NCBI GenBank assembly: GCA_028727605.1
Contig: JAQYOA010000216.1
Location: forward strand, 1-47,421
Length of the DNA stretch: 47,421 bases
Direction of reading: 5' to 3'
Source of the DNA: Lachnospiraceae bacterium
GTDB taxonomy: Bacteria; Bacillota; Clostridia; Lachnospirales; Lachnospiraceae
A program made the translations under genes and the position numbers. Below, piece by piece: positions 8,609 to 16,405 of the stretch. Within the stretch, counting starts at the first letter, position 1. Each line of letters starts with the position of its first letter. The notes below the pieces were generated by a model that saw only the letters and a list, made by a program, of their open reading frames with translations, had not been told where the DNA came from and did no database searches.

Positions 8609-9382
8609 CTATCTTTGTGCTTTCAAATATTCCTCTATCTTCTCTTCCATCGCCGGTACCAGCCATTTTGCATAACCTGCTTTCATCGGATGAATCGGAT
8701 CCTGCAGATACAGTTTTCTCTCCTCCTTTGAAATCCGGTTGATCTTCTCATCATTCCAGAAGTCAATCACTCCGATCTTCCATTTTTTCTGAATTTCAAG
8801 GAGTGCATCTACCATCTTTGCGTATGCGTCGGAATCGTATCTCGGATTTGTGTAAAAAAGGACCGGGCAATTCCATGTACTTTTCGCATACGCAATGATA
8901 TATTCCACGGCACCGCATACCGTTGTCACATCAAAACTCTCCGGATCGTAGGACTCTGAAATCGTTCCAAGAGGACTCTCCCGGGTGGCATCATTTGTCG
9001 AAAGCTGGCAGATAAAAAGATCTGCCTTTTCCTTTTTATCCAGTCTGGTCCGCATGCGTTCCACATAGGAATCCTCACCATTATCAACTAACGTCGTACC
9101 GTTGACTGCTTCCTTGATGCATCTGCAGCTGTCCTTTTTTGCGATATATTCCGGAAAAGAGACATTGTGAGAGGCAAATCCACGGGTTACCGAGGAACCC
9201 AGGAAAACAATCGTTTTTCCTTTCAGAAGACTTTCCCTCCGAAACGGGATCCGGGAAACATCATACTGTACATGGTTGCCTTTCTTAAAGTAACCGCATC
9301 TCTTATTCATCCGGTATACACCGCCCGCGGCCAGAAGCGTTCCGCCCGCAGCGATCATGCCTGCAATCAGTTTTGTATCCAT
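8609..9382 (-). CDS. Membrane-anchored SGNH/GDSL-type hydrolase
   Basis: A 257-residue protein with an N-terminal hydrophobic segment (~4-22) that could anchor it outside the membrane. SGNH blocks are visible: block I GSSVTRG with the likely nucleophile Ser64, the Gly block NGTTL (~94-98), block III QLSTND with Asn130, and block V DPIHP with Asp228 and His231. Such enzymes are esterases or acetylhydrolases acting on lipids or acylated glycans; the substrate is not predictable here. Start ATG 9382 has GGAGG upstream; longer frames would run into the AAA+ gene. It is 28 bp downstream of the MoxR-type gene. Confidence 0.85.
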   Translation of the reverse strand: MDTKLIAGMIAAGGTLLAAGGVYRMNKRCGYFKKGNHVQYDVSRIPFRRESLLKGKTIVFLGSSVTRGFASHNVSFPEYIAKKDSCRCIKEAVNGTTLVDNGEDSYVERMRTRLDKKEKADLFICQLSTNDATRESPLGTISESYDPESFDVTTVCGAVEYIIAYAKSTWNCPVLFYTNPRYDSDAYAKMVDALLEIQKKWKIGVIDFWNDEKINRISKEERKLYLQDPIHPMKAGYAKWLVPAMEEKIEEYLKAQR

Positions 9383-9410
9383 AGCAACTCCTCCATCTTC
9401 CGGTACCAGA

Positions 9411-10922
9411 CTAGAGCAGCTCATCCAGCTTTGCTTCAATGGCCCTGGAACCTTCCTCAAAAAGCAGCGACTGATTATAATAATAATAGCGCTCACATTC
9501 ATACGTTCCCAAGAACTGTACACTGTAATAATTGGCATTTAATTCCGTGACAAAGAGAACCATCTCCTGACTTTCGCCAAAAGCCGCCTCCATAAAGTCA
9601 AAAGCACATTCCAGCAGCTCTCCTGCACTTGCCCTCTCCGCGGCAAGCGCTGTTTTTTCTTCTCCGAACAGTTCCCGGATTTTCAAAAAGGCAGCTTCTC
9701 CATCGGAAACATCTTCCAGAATCAGCGCTTTTTCATAGCTCTCCAGCAATTCAAACGCTTTTTTGTATCCCCGGTTTCCTTCCCGGTTCAGAAGTTCCGC
9801 CTCCCGTTTCTGTTCCCATTCCTCTGCAAAGGTTTCACAGATATTTCTCATGTAAATCAGCGGCTGGCGATTGTGCGCTCCATACAGCCCTTCTTTTAAC
9901 AGCTTCAGGTTTTCGAACAGCAGCTTCATCACTTCCTCATGAAAACAAACCCCGTGAAAGGCTTCCGTACAACGCCGAAGAAGCAGACTGATCACACCCA
10001 GTTTTTCATCAAAAGAGGCATTCTGTGCTTTCCTGACCAGCCGTTCGCTTATATGTCCCGTAAAGATTTCATCCAGCTGATAGTCCAGACGGTATTTCCG
10101 ATAAAGCTCCAGATAATTGGAAAAATCTTTCGCGATTTTCTCGTGCTGAATATACTGAATAACAACTTCCCAATCCACCGGTTTGCCAAGCTGTTCGTAA
10201 ACCGAAATCAGCCTGGAAAGATCCTCCCAGCCTCTCGGAGTCGCGAACCGCTTCCCGTCTACCGTCGTTTCCATTTTGTAAAAATACTGCCCTCTGGTAT
10301 CCAGATAGGAAATAATCGCCGGATGAATTTCTTCCCTCAGCGCATATTCCTTCCAGACCTGATATTCCGGTTCCACCTCGATCCGCTTCACGCGATCCAG
10401 CGTCACCACATCGAATTCCCGCACCGATTTGTTGTATTCCGGCGGATTTCCCGCCGCAACAATGATCCAGCCCTTTGGAATGGCATGATTTCCAAAGGTT
10501 TTGCACTGCAGAAACTGCAGCATGGCAGGCGCCAGAGTTTCCGATACACAGTTGACTTCATCAATAAATAAAATTCCTTCCGGAAGACCGGTCTTTTTGA
10601 TCTTTTCATATACCGATGCCACGATTTCACTCATGGTGTATTCCGTGATCGAATACTCTTTTCCGCCAAATTCCTGATGGGTGATAAAGGGCAGTCCGAT
10701 TGCACTCTGTCTGGTATGATGGGTGATCGTATAGGAAACAAGACCAATCTGACATTCTCTTGCGATCTGCTCCATAATCTGTGTTTTTCCGATACCGGGA
10801 GCACCAATCAGCAGCACCGGCCTTTGCCGGATGGAAGGAATCACATATTCTCCATCCTCATCCTTACAAAGATAAGCCTCTATTGTATCTTTAATCTCCT
10901 CTTTTGCTCTCTTAATATTCAT
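9411..10922 (-). CDS. MoxR-type AAA+ ATPase
   Basis: A 503-residue protein. The AAA+ core covers ~30-270: Walker A GAPGIGKT at ~40-47, Walker B ILFIDEVN at ~110, sensor 1 IIVAAGNPPEYN, a likely Arg-finger region LDRVKR, and sensor 2-type ATPRGWEDLSRLI. A helical C-terminal half follows, with no recognised domain. MoxR ATPases typically act with VWA proteins as chaperones or assembly factors, and the VWA gene lies directly upstream (23-bp gap). Start ATG 10922 has GGAGGAG upstream. The target of the pair is unknown. Confidence 0.9.
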   Translation of the reverse strand: MNIKRAKEEIKDTIEAYLCKDEDGEYVIPSIRQRPVLLIGAPGIGKTQIMEQIARECQIGLVSYTITHHTRQSAIGLPFITHQEFGGKEYSITEYTMSEIVASVYEKIKKTGLPEGILFIDEVNCVSETLAPAMLQFLQCKTFGNHAIPKGWIIVAAGNPPEYNKSVREFDVVTLDRVKRIEVEPEYQVWKEYALREEIHPAIISYLDTRGQYFYKMETTVDGKRFATPRGWEDLSRLISVYEQLGKPVDWEVVIQYIQHEKIAKDFSNYLELYRKYRLDYQLDEIFTGHISERLVRKAQNASFDEKLGVISLLLRRCTEAFHGVCFHEEVMKLLFENLKLLKEGLYGAHNRQPLIYMRNICETFAEEWEQKREAELLNREGNRGYKKAFELLESYEKALILEDVSDGEAAFLKIRELFGEEKTALAAERASAGELLECAFDFMEAAFGESQEMVLFVTELNANYYSVQFLGTYECERYYYYNQSLLFEEGSRAIEAKLDELL

Positions 10923-10945
10923 GCGCTTCTCTCCTCCCTCATCTG

Positions 10946-12292
10946 TCAAAGACCGGTATGCTTCTCTTCCCTTCCGGATGCCAGCACATCTTCCGGCTCC
11001 AGAATCAGCTTCATCGCCCAGGGCGGCACATCGATGTCCGTATAATCTTCCTTCAGAAAAACAAAGGCGGTTTCATACACCGGTTTTCTCGCCGGATAGA
11101 TCCCTTTTCCGTCCGTGAAATAAATCATTCCTCTCAGCTTTGTAAATTCGCCCATTCCCACGAGTTTACCGACATATTCAAATGCCGGCCGAAAATCCGT
11201 TCCTCCAAGACCTTTCACCGTAAAATGCTCCAGGTATTCCTGCATTTCCTTCTGATTCCGGATCACCGCATCTTCCTGTACTTTCTCATCACACTGCACG
11301 ATGTGCACATTGATTTTTCGGTGGAAACTCTCGGATTCGCCAAGGACCTCATAGGTCTGGCCGAGAAACTGCCGCACCAGTTCCCCTTTGCAGGACATGG
11401 AGGTATCGATCACAATCACAAAATCTTCTACCTTTTTGACCTCTTTTGTCTCCAGCGGTTCAATCAGAGGCATATTTCCGTACAATTCCATTCCGTACTG
11501 ATAATAAATATAGTCAAAGGAATCCGGATCCACCTGCATTTCCTCTTTGAGAACCGAAAATTTCCGAAGAAATTCCCGATAATCGTACCGTTTCCGGTTC
11601 TCTGCCCTGATCTGTTCCTCCAGACTCTCTGCGTTCGAGGCGGCTTCTTTGGAAAAAGTTTCCATTTCCGTCTGCATCCTCTCACGGATCTCTTCCCAGT
11701 GTTTTTTCTGCATCTGACTTTGGGGTTTCTTCTGATCCCAGTCCCAAAACCGGTGGTCATCCACGCAAAATTCCGCTGACAGTCTTGCAAAAAGCACAGG
11801 ATCGGGCTTTTCTTCCATAAGACGCCGGTACATTCTCTGCGCTGTGATCACCTTTTTTTCCATCCGAAGTTTCTGGAAATACTCCCGGCGCAGGGGAGAA
11901 GCAGCTAAGTGAACACAGGGCAGATACAGCCCGTCCAGAATATACTCTGCCGTGATATCGCAGGCCAGATTCCAGTATTCTTCTTCCGGTTTCTGATCGG
12001 GAAAGGGATGACAGAACAGACAGTGCAGCAGAGAATGCAGATAGGCGTGATTCACTCTCACTCTCCCGCTTCGGTAAAGCCTGCCCAGCGCTTCCGGATG
12101 GAAATACAGGTTCGCTCCATCGGTTCCAAGAGGACGCACTGCCGGATCCATCACAAAGGGAAGTCCAAAGAGAGCCACATCGAGAAAACGCATATTCAGA
12201 TATAGCTCATTTCGCGCACCGGATAAAATCTCCCGTCCCACATCGATCAGGGCCAGATCTCTCTCCTGCTGTTCCAGAATCGGCTGAATCAT
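10946..12292 (-). CDS. VWA-like protein with N-terminal DUF2201-type metallopeptidase-like domain
   Basis: A 448-residue protein. The N-terminal part resembles the putative metallopeptidase domain of DUF2201-type proteins, with the helix HAYLHSLLHCLF at ~82-93. It has the H-x-x-x-H spacing (His86, His90) but Ser where a zincin would carry the catalytic Glu. A charged linker precedes a VWA domain from ~290. MIDAS residues are visible: DTSMS (D-x-S-x-S, from ~296), GGTDF with the Thr, and FTDGKG with the Asp. So metal binding by the VWA part looks intact while peptidase activity is doubtful. It is the usual partner of a MoxR ATPase, encoded next to it. Start ATG 12292 has AGGAGGTG upstream. Confidence 0.88.
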   Translation of the reverse strand: MIQPILEQQERDLALIDVGREILSGARNELYLNMRFLDVALFGLPFVMDPAVRPLGTDGANLYFHPEALGRLYRSGRVRVNHAYLHSLLHCLFCHPFPDQKPEEEYWNLACDITAEYILDGLYLPCVHLAASPLRREYFQKLRMEKKVITAQRMYRRLMEEKPDPVLFARLSAEFCVDDHRFWDWDQKKPQSQMQKKHWEEIRERMQTEMETFSKEAASNAESLEEQIRAENRKRYDYREFLRKFSVLKEEMQVDPDSFDYIYYQYGMELYGNMPLIEPLETKEVKKVEDFVIVIDTSMSCKGELVRQFLGQTYEVLGESESFHRKINVHIVQCDEKVQEDAVIRNQKEMQEYLEHFTVKGLGGTDFRPAFEYVGKLVGMGEFTKLRGMIYFTDGKGIYPARKPVYETAFVFLKEDYTDIDVPPWAMKLILEPEDVLASGREEKHTGL

Positions 12293-12305
12293 GAAAAAAC
12301 ACCTC

Positions 12306-13364
12306 CTAAAGCTCAAACGGGTCGTATTCTTTTTTCGGCCTGTTTTTGTGCTCAAAGTCCATCAGACGGCTGACAGCCGCGGGATCCTGCATACGGCTGG
12401 CATCCGCTTTCATTTCGCGAAGAAGAGACGCTCTGTCATTTTCCGAAAGTTCTTCCTTTTCCTCCAGCAGATAATTCAGAAACCAGCTAAGCGCCTTTGC
12501 ATCTTTCGACTGCAGAATCTCCTTTGCGGCAGCACGGCGCTCCCTGCACAGATACCGGCTGTATGCTTTTTTTGCTTTCTCCGAAAGCTGATAGGGGTAC
12601 AAAAGCCTGCCGATCGCCATACGAAGCAGTAACTCCCCTCTCTCCTCTGCCGCCGCATAGTCAAATCTGGAATCGTATTCCGCAAACTGGAAGACTCTCT
12701 GCACAAAACAGTTTCTGTAATACAGTCCGCTGCCATGCACGTGGGTTTCCAGGATCCTTGCCGGTGTATTTTCCACACCTTCCTCAAAGAATTCCGGAAA
12801 CACAAGCTTTGCGTATTTTGCCGTTTCCCCTCTTCCGCAAAAGTAATCCACCTCCAGTTCCTCTCTGATTTCAGAGAGAACATCTTTCCAGGTAGATTTT
12901 CCTTCTTCCTCCATATGTACCTGAAGCTTGCGAACCTTATGGCATCCGGTGAAGGTTCCGCTGCCCCAGTCACGGACTCCGCCGCCAAAACTGATGCTCT
13001 CTAAATTTTCACAATTGTAAAAGCAGTAACGTCCCACTCTTTCCAGAGATTCCGGAAGGATCACACGTTCCAGCCTTCCCCCGCAGAGCATGGGAAGCTC
13101 TTCCTGATCTCCAAGCACGCAGGCGCTTCTTTTCTTGTTTTCCCGATCCTTCGGGTCCTGGTGGTCTGAAAACGCGTAGGGCGCCAGTTCCTTTACCGGA
13201 TATCCTTCCAATTCTTCCGGAACAACTGCCTGCGTATCTCTTGAAAAACAGCGCCATATAACGGCATAGCCGCGGCGGATCTCATACAGAAAACTTTGTC
13301 CCTGACAAAGATCCGTTTTTCCTTTTGAACTCTCCCATCCGTTTTTCTGATCTTCTCTTCCCAT
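12306..13364 (-). CDS. BspA-like leucine-rich-repeat protein of the AAA/VWA operon
   Basis: A 352-residue protein without a signal peptide. Residues ~40-150 read as BspA-type (LRR_5) repeats, with units such as LERVILPESLERVGRYCFYNCENLESISF split over two turns. The remaining ~200 residues are helical, charged and unrecognised. BspA repeats usually mediate protein binding; a cytosolic form next to a MoxR-VWA pair suggests a substrate or sensor subunit. It is the first gene of the operon, 13 bp before the VWA gene. Start ATG 13364 has GGGAG upstream. A hairpin lies in its leader. Confidence 0.8.
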   Translation of the reverse strand: MGREDQKNGWESSKGKTDLCQGQSFLYEIRRGYAVIWRCFSRDTQAVVPEELEGYPVKELAPYAFSDHQDPKDRENKKRSACVLGDQEELPMLCGGRLERVILPESLERVGRYCFYNCENLESISFGGGVRDWGSGTFTGCHKVRKLQVHMEEEGKSTWKDVLSEIREELEVDYFCGRGETAKYAKLVFPEFFEEGVENTPARILETHVHGSGLYYRNCFVQRVFQFAEYDSRFDYAAAEERGELLLRMAIGRLLYPYQLSEKAKKAYSRYLCRERRAAAKEILQSKDAKALSWFLNYLLEEKEELSENDRASLLREMKADASRMQDPAAVSRLMDFEHKNRPKKEYDPFEL

Positions 13365-13389
13365 GGTTCACTCCCATACCACATTGTTA

Positions 13390-13428
13390 AAAAACGGTGC
13401 AGCCTCTCATTTAGCTCACACCGTTTTT
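13390..13428. other. Inverted repeat in the leader of the LRR-VWA-AAA operon
   Basis: AAAAACGGTG (13390-13399) and CACCGTTTTT (13419-13428) form a 10-bp stem with a 19-nt loop and terminal U/A runs. It lies 26 bp upstream of the LRR start, between it and a possible TATAAT on the minus strand (13463-13468). It could be an attenuator for the operon or an insulator between the divergent genes. Only the structure is seen. Confidence 0.5.
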
Positions 13429-13523
13429 CGACTTTCACACGTTACATCTCTTGATAAACGGTATTATAGCGCATACCGCAGGGAAAAGGAAGCTTTTTTT
13501 CTCCACACCTTTTCAAGGGCTGC

Positions 13524-13553
13524 TTGCAAAGCTTTTCTTTTCTGTGCTATATT
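13524..13553 (+). promoter_or_regulatory. Possible promoter of the ABC-class ATPase gene
   Basis: TTGCAA (13524-13529), an 18-bp spacer and TATATT (13548-13553). It would give a very short leader, with AAGGAGG at 13561-13567 and ATG at 13574. Plausible but not certain. Confidence 0.4.
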
Positions 13554-13573
13554 GATGCAAAAGGAGGCATTCG

Positions 13574-15274
13574 ATGCAGACAGCAACTGATTTAAAAAAA
13601 CAATTATCCGAAATCAACCACAAAAGTTATCCGGCTTACAAATCCCTCAGGGGAGGTTATCAGTTTCCGGGCTATGTTCTTTTTATCGATCACGTACAGG
13701 GTGATCCCTTCGCCGCTCCTTCCCGTGTCAGCGTTCACATAGACGGAAAAACCGCCGGATTCCCAAAAACTTTATATGATACCCGTCCCAAACGGATCGC
13801 GCTGCAGGATTATCTGCTGCGCCTCTTTTCCCGATCAATCGAATCCTATTCTTTTCGGGCAAAAGGTTCCGGAAAGAGCGGTCTTATTCAGGTCAGCCGG
13901 TGCGGTCAGGAGATTCTCGAGCGGACCGCCTGTACGCTGAATCCCAAAGACGGTGCTCTCATTCTTGGCCTGCAGATCGGTTTTCCTGCCAGCGGAAGGA
14001 CAATCCAGTCCCAGGAACTTGCAAAAATCCTGTTTGACTTTCTGCCGGTTTGTGTGGAGAAAACACTTTATTACCGCAGCCTGAATCCCAGAGCCTGCAG
14101 TCAGGTTGCACAGCTTACCGAAGATCAGCAGGCGATTCGCCGGCAGTTACAGGAGCGCCGTCTTGCCGCCTTCGTAGCCAACGGATCGATTCTTCCCCGG
14201 GAGAGCGGCGTCTCTGACAAACCGATGCGAAGTGCAGTTCCCTTTTCTTCTCCTGCTTCCCTGGAAGTTACCATGGATCTGCCAAACCGCGGAACAATCC
14301 GCGGCATGGGAATCCCCCAGGGCATTACCCTGATCGTAGGCGGCGGCTTCCACGGAAAATCCACCCTTCTCCATGCACTGGAAATGGGTGTCTATGACCA
14401 TATTGCAGGCGACGGAAGGGAACTGGTCATTACTGATTCTACGGCCGTCAAACTTCGTTCCGAAGATTCGAGAAGCATCAGCAACACAGATATTTCTCTG
14501 TTTATCAATGATCTTCCGAACAAGGGAAATACAAAAGCCTTTTCCACAGCAGATGCCAGCGGAAGCACCTCACAGGCTGCCAATGTTGTGGAGGCAATCG
14601 AAGCCGGCACCCGTCTGTTCCTGATCGATGAGGACACCTCTGCCACAAACTTTATGATCCGGGACGAACTGATGCAGCGGGTTGTCTCCGATTCCGAAGA
14701 ACCGATCACCCCGTTTATCAGCCGGGTTCGCGAATTGTATCATCACCTGAACATTTCCTCTATCCTGGTAGCCGGCAGCTGCGGTTCCTACTTTCATGTT
14801 GCAGATACCGTAATCCAGATGAAAGAATACACCCCTTATGATATCACGGAAAGAGCGAAAAAAGAGGCCTCTGCCTTTCCTGCGGTTTCCTCCTCCGGAC
14901 ATCCCTTTCTCTCTCCGTCCTTTCACCGCCATCCGATACCGGATGGTACGTTAAAAGACCGGGATCGTCCAAAACTGAAAGCGATGGGGAAAGAATCCAT
15001 TCAGGTTCAAAAATCCGTCACGGATCTGCGCTGCGTGGAACAGCTGGCCGATTCCGAACAGCTTCACGCACTGGCTGTTCTGCTCTTTGAAGCCGCCGCA
15101 AACTATATGGATGGCCGCCGGACTGTCGTTCAGATCGTTGATCTTCTGGAAAAACAGATGGATACCAAAGGACTTTCGTCCTTTGGAGAAGCTTCTTTCT
15201 CCTATGACCTGGCACGGCCCAGGCGTCAGGAAATTTTCGCCTGCCTGAACCGATGCAGGAATTTGCGTTTTTAG
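13574..15274 (+). CDS. ABC-class P-loop ATPase (COG3044 type)
   Basis: A 566-residue soluble protein matching the predicted ATPase of the ABC class family. An N-terminal domain (~1-200) precedes the nucleotide-binding core: Walker A GGGFHGKST at ~255-263, a signature-like segment SGSTSQAANVVEAIEAG at ~335, Walker B LFLIDEDTSATNFM at ~348, and an H-loop-type region ILVAGSCGSYFHVAD. There are no membrane segments, so it is not a transporter subunit. Its cellular role is not established. Start ATG 13574 has AAGGAGG six bases upstream. It is a single gene whose stop overlaps that of the convergent HAD gene by 3 bp. Confidence 0.85.
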   Translation: MQTATDLKKQLSEINHKSYPAYKSLRGGYQFPGYVLFIDHVQGDPFAAPSRVSVHIDGKTAGFPKTLYDTRPKRIALQDYLLRLFSRSIESYSFRAKGSGKSGLIQVSRCGQEILERTACTLNPKDGALILGLQIGFPASGRTIQSQELAKILFDFLPVCVEKTLYYRSLNPRACSQVAQLTEDQQAIRRQLQERRLAAFVANGSILPRESGVSDKPMRSAVPFSSPASLEVTMDLPNRGTIRGMGIPQGITLIVGGGFHGKSTLLHALEMGVYDHIAGDGRELVITDSTAVKLRSEDSRSISNTDISLFINDLPNKGNTKAFSTADASGSTSQAANVVEAIEAGTRLFLIDEDTSATNFMIRDELMQRVVSDSEEPITPFISRVRELYHHLNISSILVAGSCGSYFHVADTVIQMKEYTPYDITERAKKEASAFPAVSSSGHPFLSPSFHRHPIPDGTLKDRDRPKLKAMGKESIQVQKSVTDLRCVEQLADSEQLHALAVLLFEAAANYMDGRRTVVQIVDLLEKQMDTKGLSSFGEASFSYDLARPRRQEIFACLNRCRNLRF

Positions 15275-16056
15275 ATCAAACCGTAGTGCTTCATGGCATA
15301 AGCCAATCCGTCTTCTTCCACGGTTTTTGACACAAATTCCGTATAGGGATCCAGCACCGTGTCGTGTGATCCCATGGCAATTGCATGCGCTCCGCACTGA
15401 AACATGGAAAGATCGTTGCTGCTGTCTCCAAAAACGTAGGCATCTTCTTTGGAAATTCCAAGATGTGCTAAGACAAACTCGATTGCAGCAGCTTTGGAGT
15501 ACCCTTTCGGGACTGCCTCATACAGGCCTCCCCTGCGATCTATAAGGTCCATGTCCTCCCGGAGCGCATCAAAAAGTGCCTCACGTTTCGTCTTTTCATC
15601 TGTATAAACCACAAACTTATCAAAGGAAATATCCGGACATTCCGCTGTCTTTTCCACGCCAAGACCCATATTTCGAAAATAACGGCGGGTTCTGTTCAGC
15701 GGATCAAATCTGGACATGTGCTCCTGCAGGAAAATGTCTTCCCTGCCTTCCAATATCATATCCCCATCATACTTTTTGATCAGCCGAACAATCTCATTGC
15801 CCCGCTCTTTTGGAATTGCTCTGTGAAAGAGCACCTGATCTTCATACTGAATATAGGTTCCGCACCCGCACAGAAAACCGGAAAAAGGCATGCTCCTGAT
15901 CTCCCCGGGAAGCTGAGACCAGGTTCTCCCGGTATTGACAAAGGTCAGATTTCCCAGTTCTTCGGTCTTTTTGATTGCCTCTGCCGCACTTTGCGGCACC
16001 TTTCTGGTAATCTCACTCAACAATGTTCCATCGATGTCAAAAAATAATGCTTTCAT
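15271..16056 (-). CDS. HAD-superfamily hydrolase, Cof/IIB type
   Basis: A 261-residue phosphatase-like protein. HAD motif I is FFDIDGT (nucleophile Asp7, general acid Asp9). A Cof-type cap in the middle is followed by motif III Lys in the GYSKAAAIEFV stretch and motif IV VFGDSSNDLSMF. Family members dephosphorylate sugar phosphates, PLP or FMN; the substrate cannot be assigned. The start ATG 16056 has GAGG upstream and begins exactly at the motif. Longer frames would read through the tRNA gene. It lies downstream of tRNA-Pro but is separated from it by the tRNA terminator. Confidence 0.88.
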   Translation of the reverse strand: MKALFFDIDGTLLSEITRKVPQSAAEAIKKTEELGNLTFVNTGRTWSQLPGEIRSMPFSGFLCGCGTYIQYEDQVLFHRAIPKERGNEIVRLIKKYDGDMILEGREDIFLQEHMSRFDPLNRTRRYFRNMGLGVEKTAECPDISFDKFVVYTDEKTKREALFDALREDMDLIDRRGGLYEAVPKGYSKAAAIEFVLAHLGISKEDAYVFGDSSNDLSMFQCGAHAIAMGSHDTVLDPYTEFVSKTVEEDGLAYAMKHYGLI

Positions 16057-16092
16057 CCAGATCGTCCTCATATTTTCTGCTTTTTTACACAT

Positions 16093-16122
16093 AAAAAGAG
16101 GTACCATATGAATGGTACCTCT
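16093..16122 (-). terminator. Intrinsic terminator of tRNA-Pro
   Basis: A perfect 11-bp stem (AGAGGTACCAT at 16097-16107, ATGGTACCTCT at 16112-16122) with a 4-nt loop is followed on the minus strand by UUUUUA. It lies 4 bp after the tRNA. Confidence 0.92.
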
Positions 16123-16126
16123 CGCG

Positions 16127-16200
16127 TCGAAGCGACGGGATTCGAACCCACGACCTCTGCGTCCCGAACGCAGCGCTCTACCAAACTGAGCCACGCTTCG
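16127..16200 (-). tRNA. tRNA-Pro (anticodon CGG)
   Basis: A 74-nt cloverleaf on the minus strand. Acceptor CGAAGCG pairs with CGCTTCG; the D-arm is GCTC/GAGC. The anticodon arm is CTGCG-TTCGGGA-CGCAG, so the anticodon is CGG, reading CCG (Pro). The T-arm contains GGGTTCGAATCCC. The discriminator is A; the 3' CCA is not encoded (CGC follows) and must be added. A consensus promoter and a terminator flank it. Confidence 0.96.
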
Positions 16201-16239
16201 ATTTTCTTGACTTTTTGTTTTCGTTCGTCAACATTGATT

Positions 16240-16268
16240 ATTATACGAGATCATCTCTAAAATGTCAA
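16240..16268 (-). promoter_or_regulatory. Consensus promoter of tRNA-Pro
   Basis: TTGACA (16263-16268), a 17-bp spacer and TATAAT (16240-16245) on the minus strand, about 40 bp upstream of the tRNA 5' end. Both hexamers are perfect sigma-A consensus. Confidence 0.93.
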
Positions 16269-16405
16269 CATCTTTTTTTATTTTTTTTGAATTTTTTTAA
16301 TTTATTTTTTCTGACGTCAAATATAACCCGAACTTCCGGTTTTCCGGCTATTTTATAACTGCGCAGCTCAAAAAAAGAAACCGCGCAGCATTCTTCGATC
16401 TTTCT

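Noticed and set aside
16057-16194. N-terminal extension of the HAD protein through the tRNA
   Set aside because: The extra residues are just the tRNA-Pro sequence read as codons. The HAD motif begins at ATG 16056.
16346-16400. Terminator for the 3D-domain gene
   Set aside because: Short inverted repeats (CTGCGC/GCGCAG; CCGG-AAAA-CCGG) occur but no U-run follows on the minus strand.
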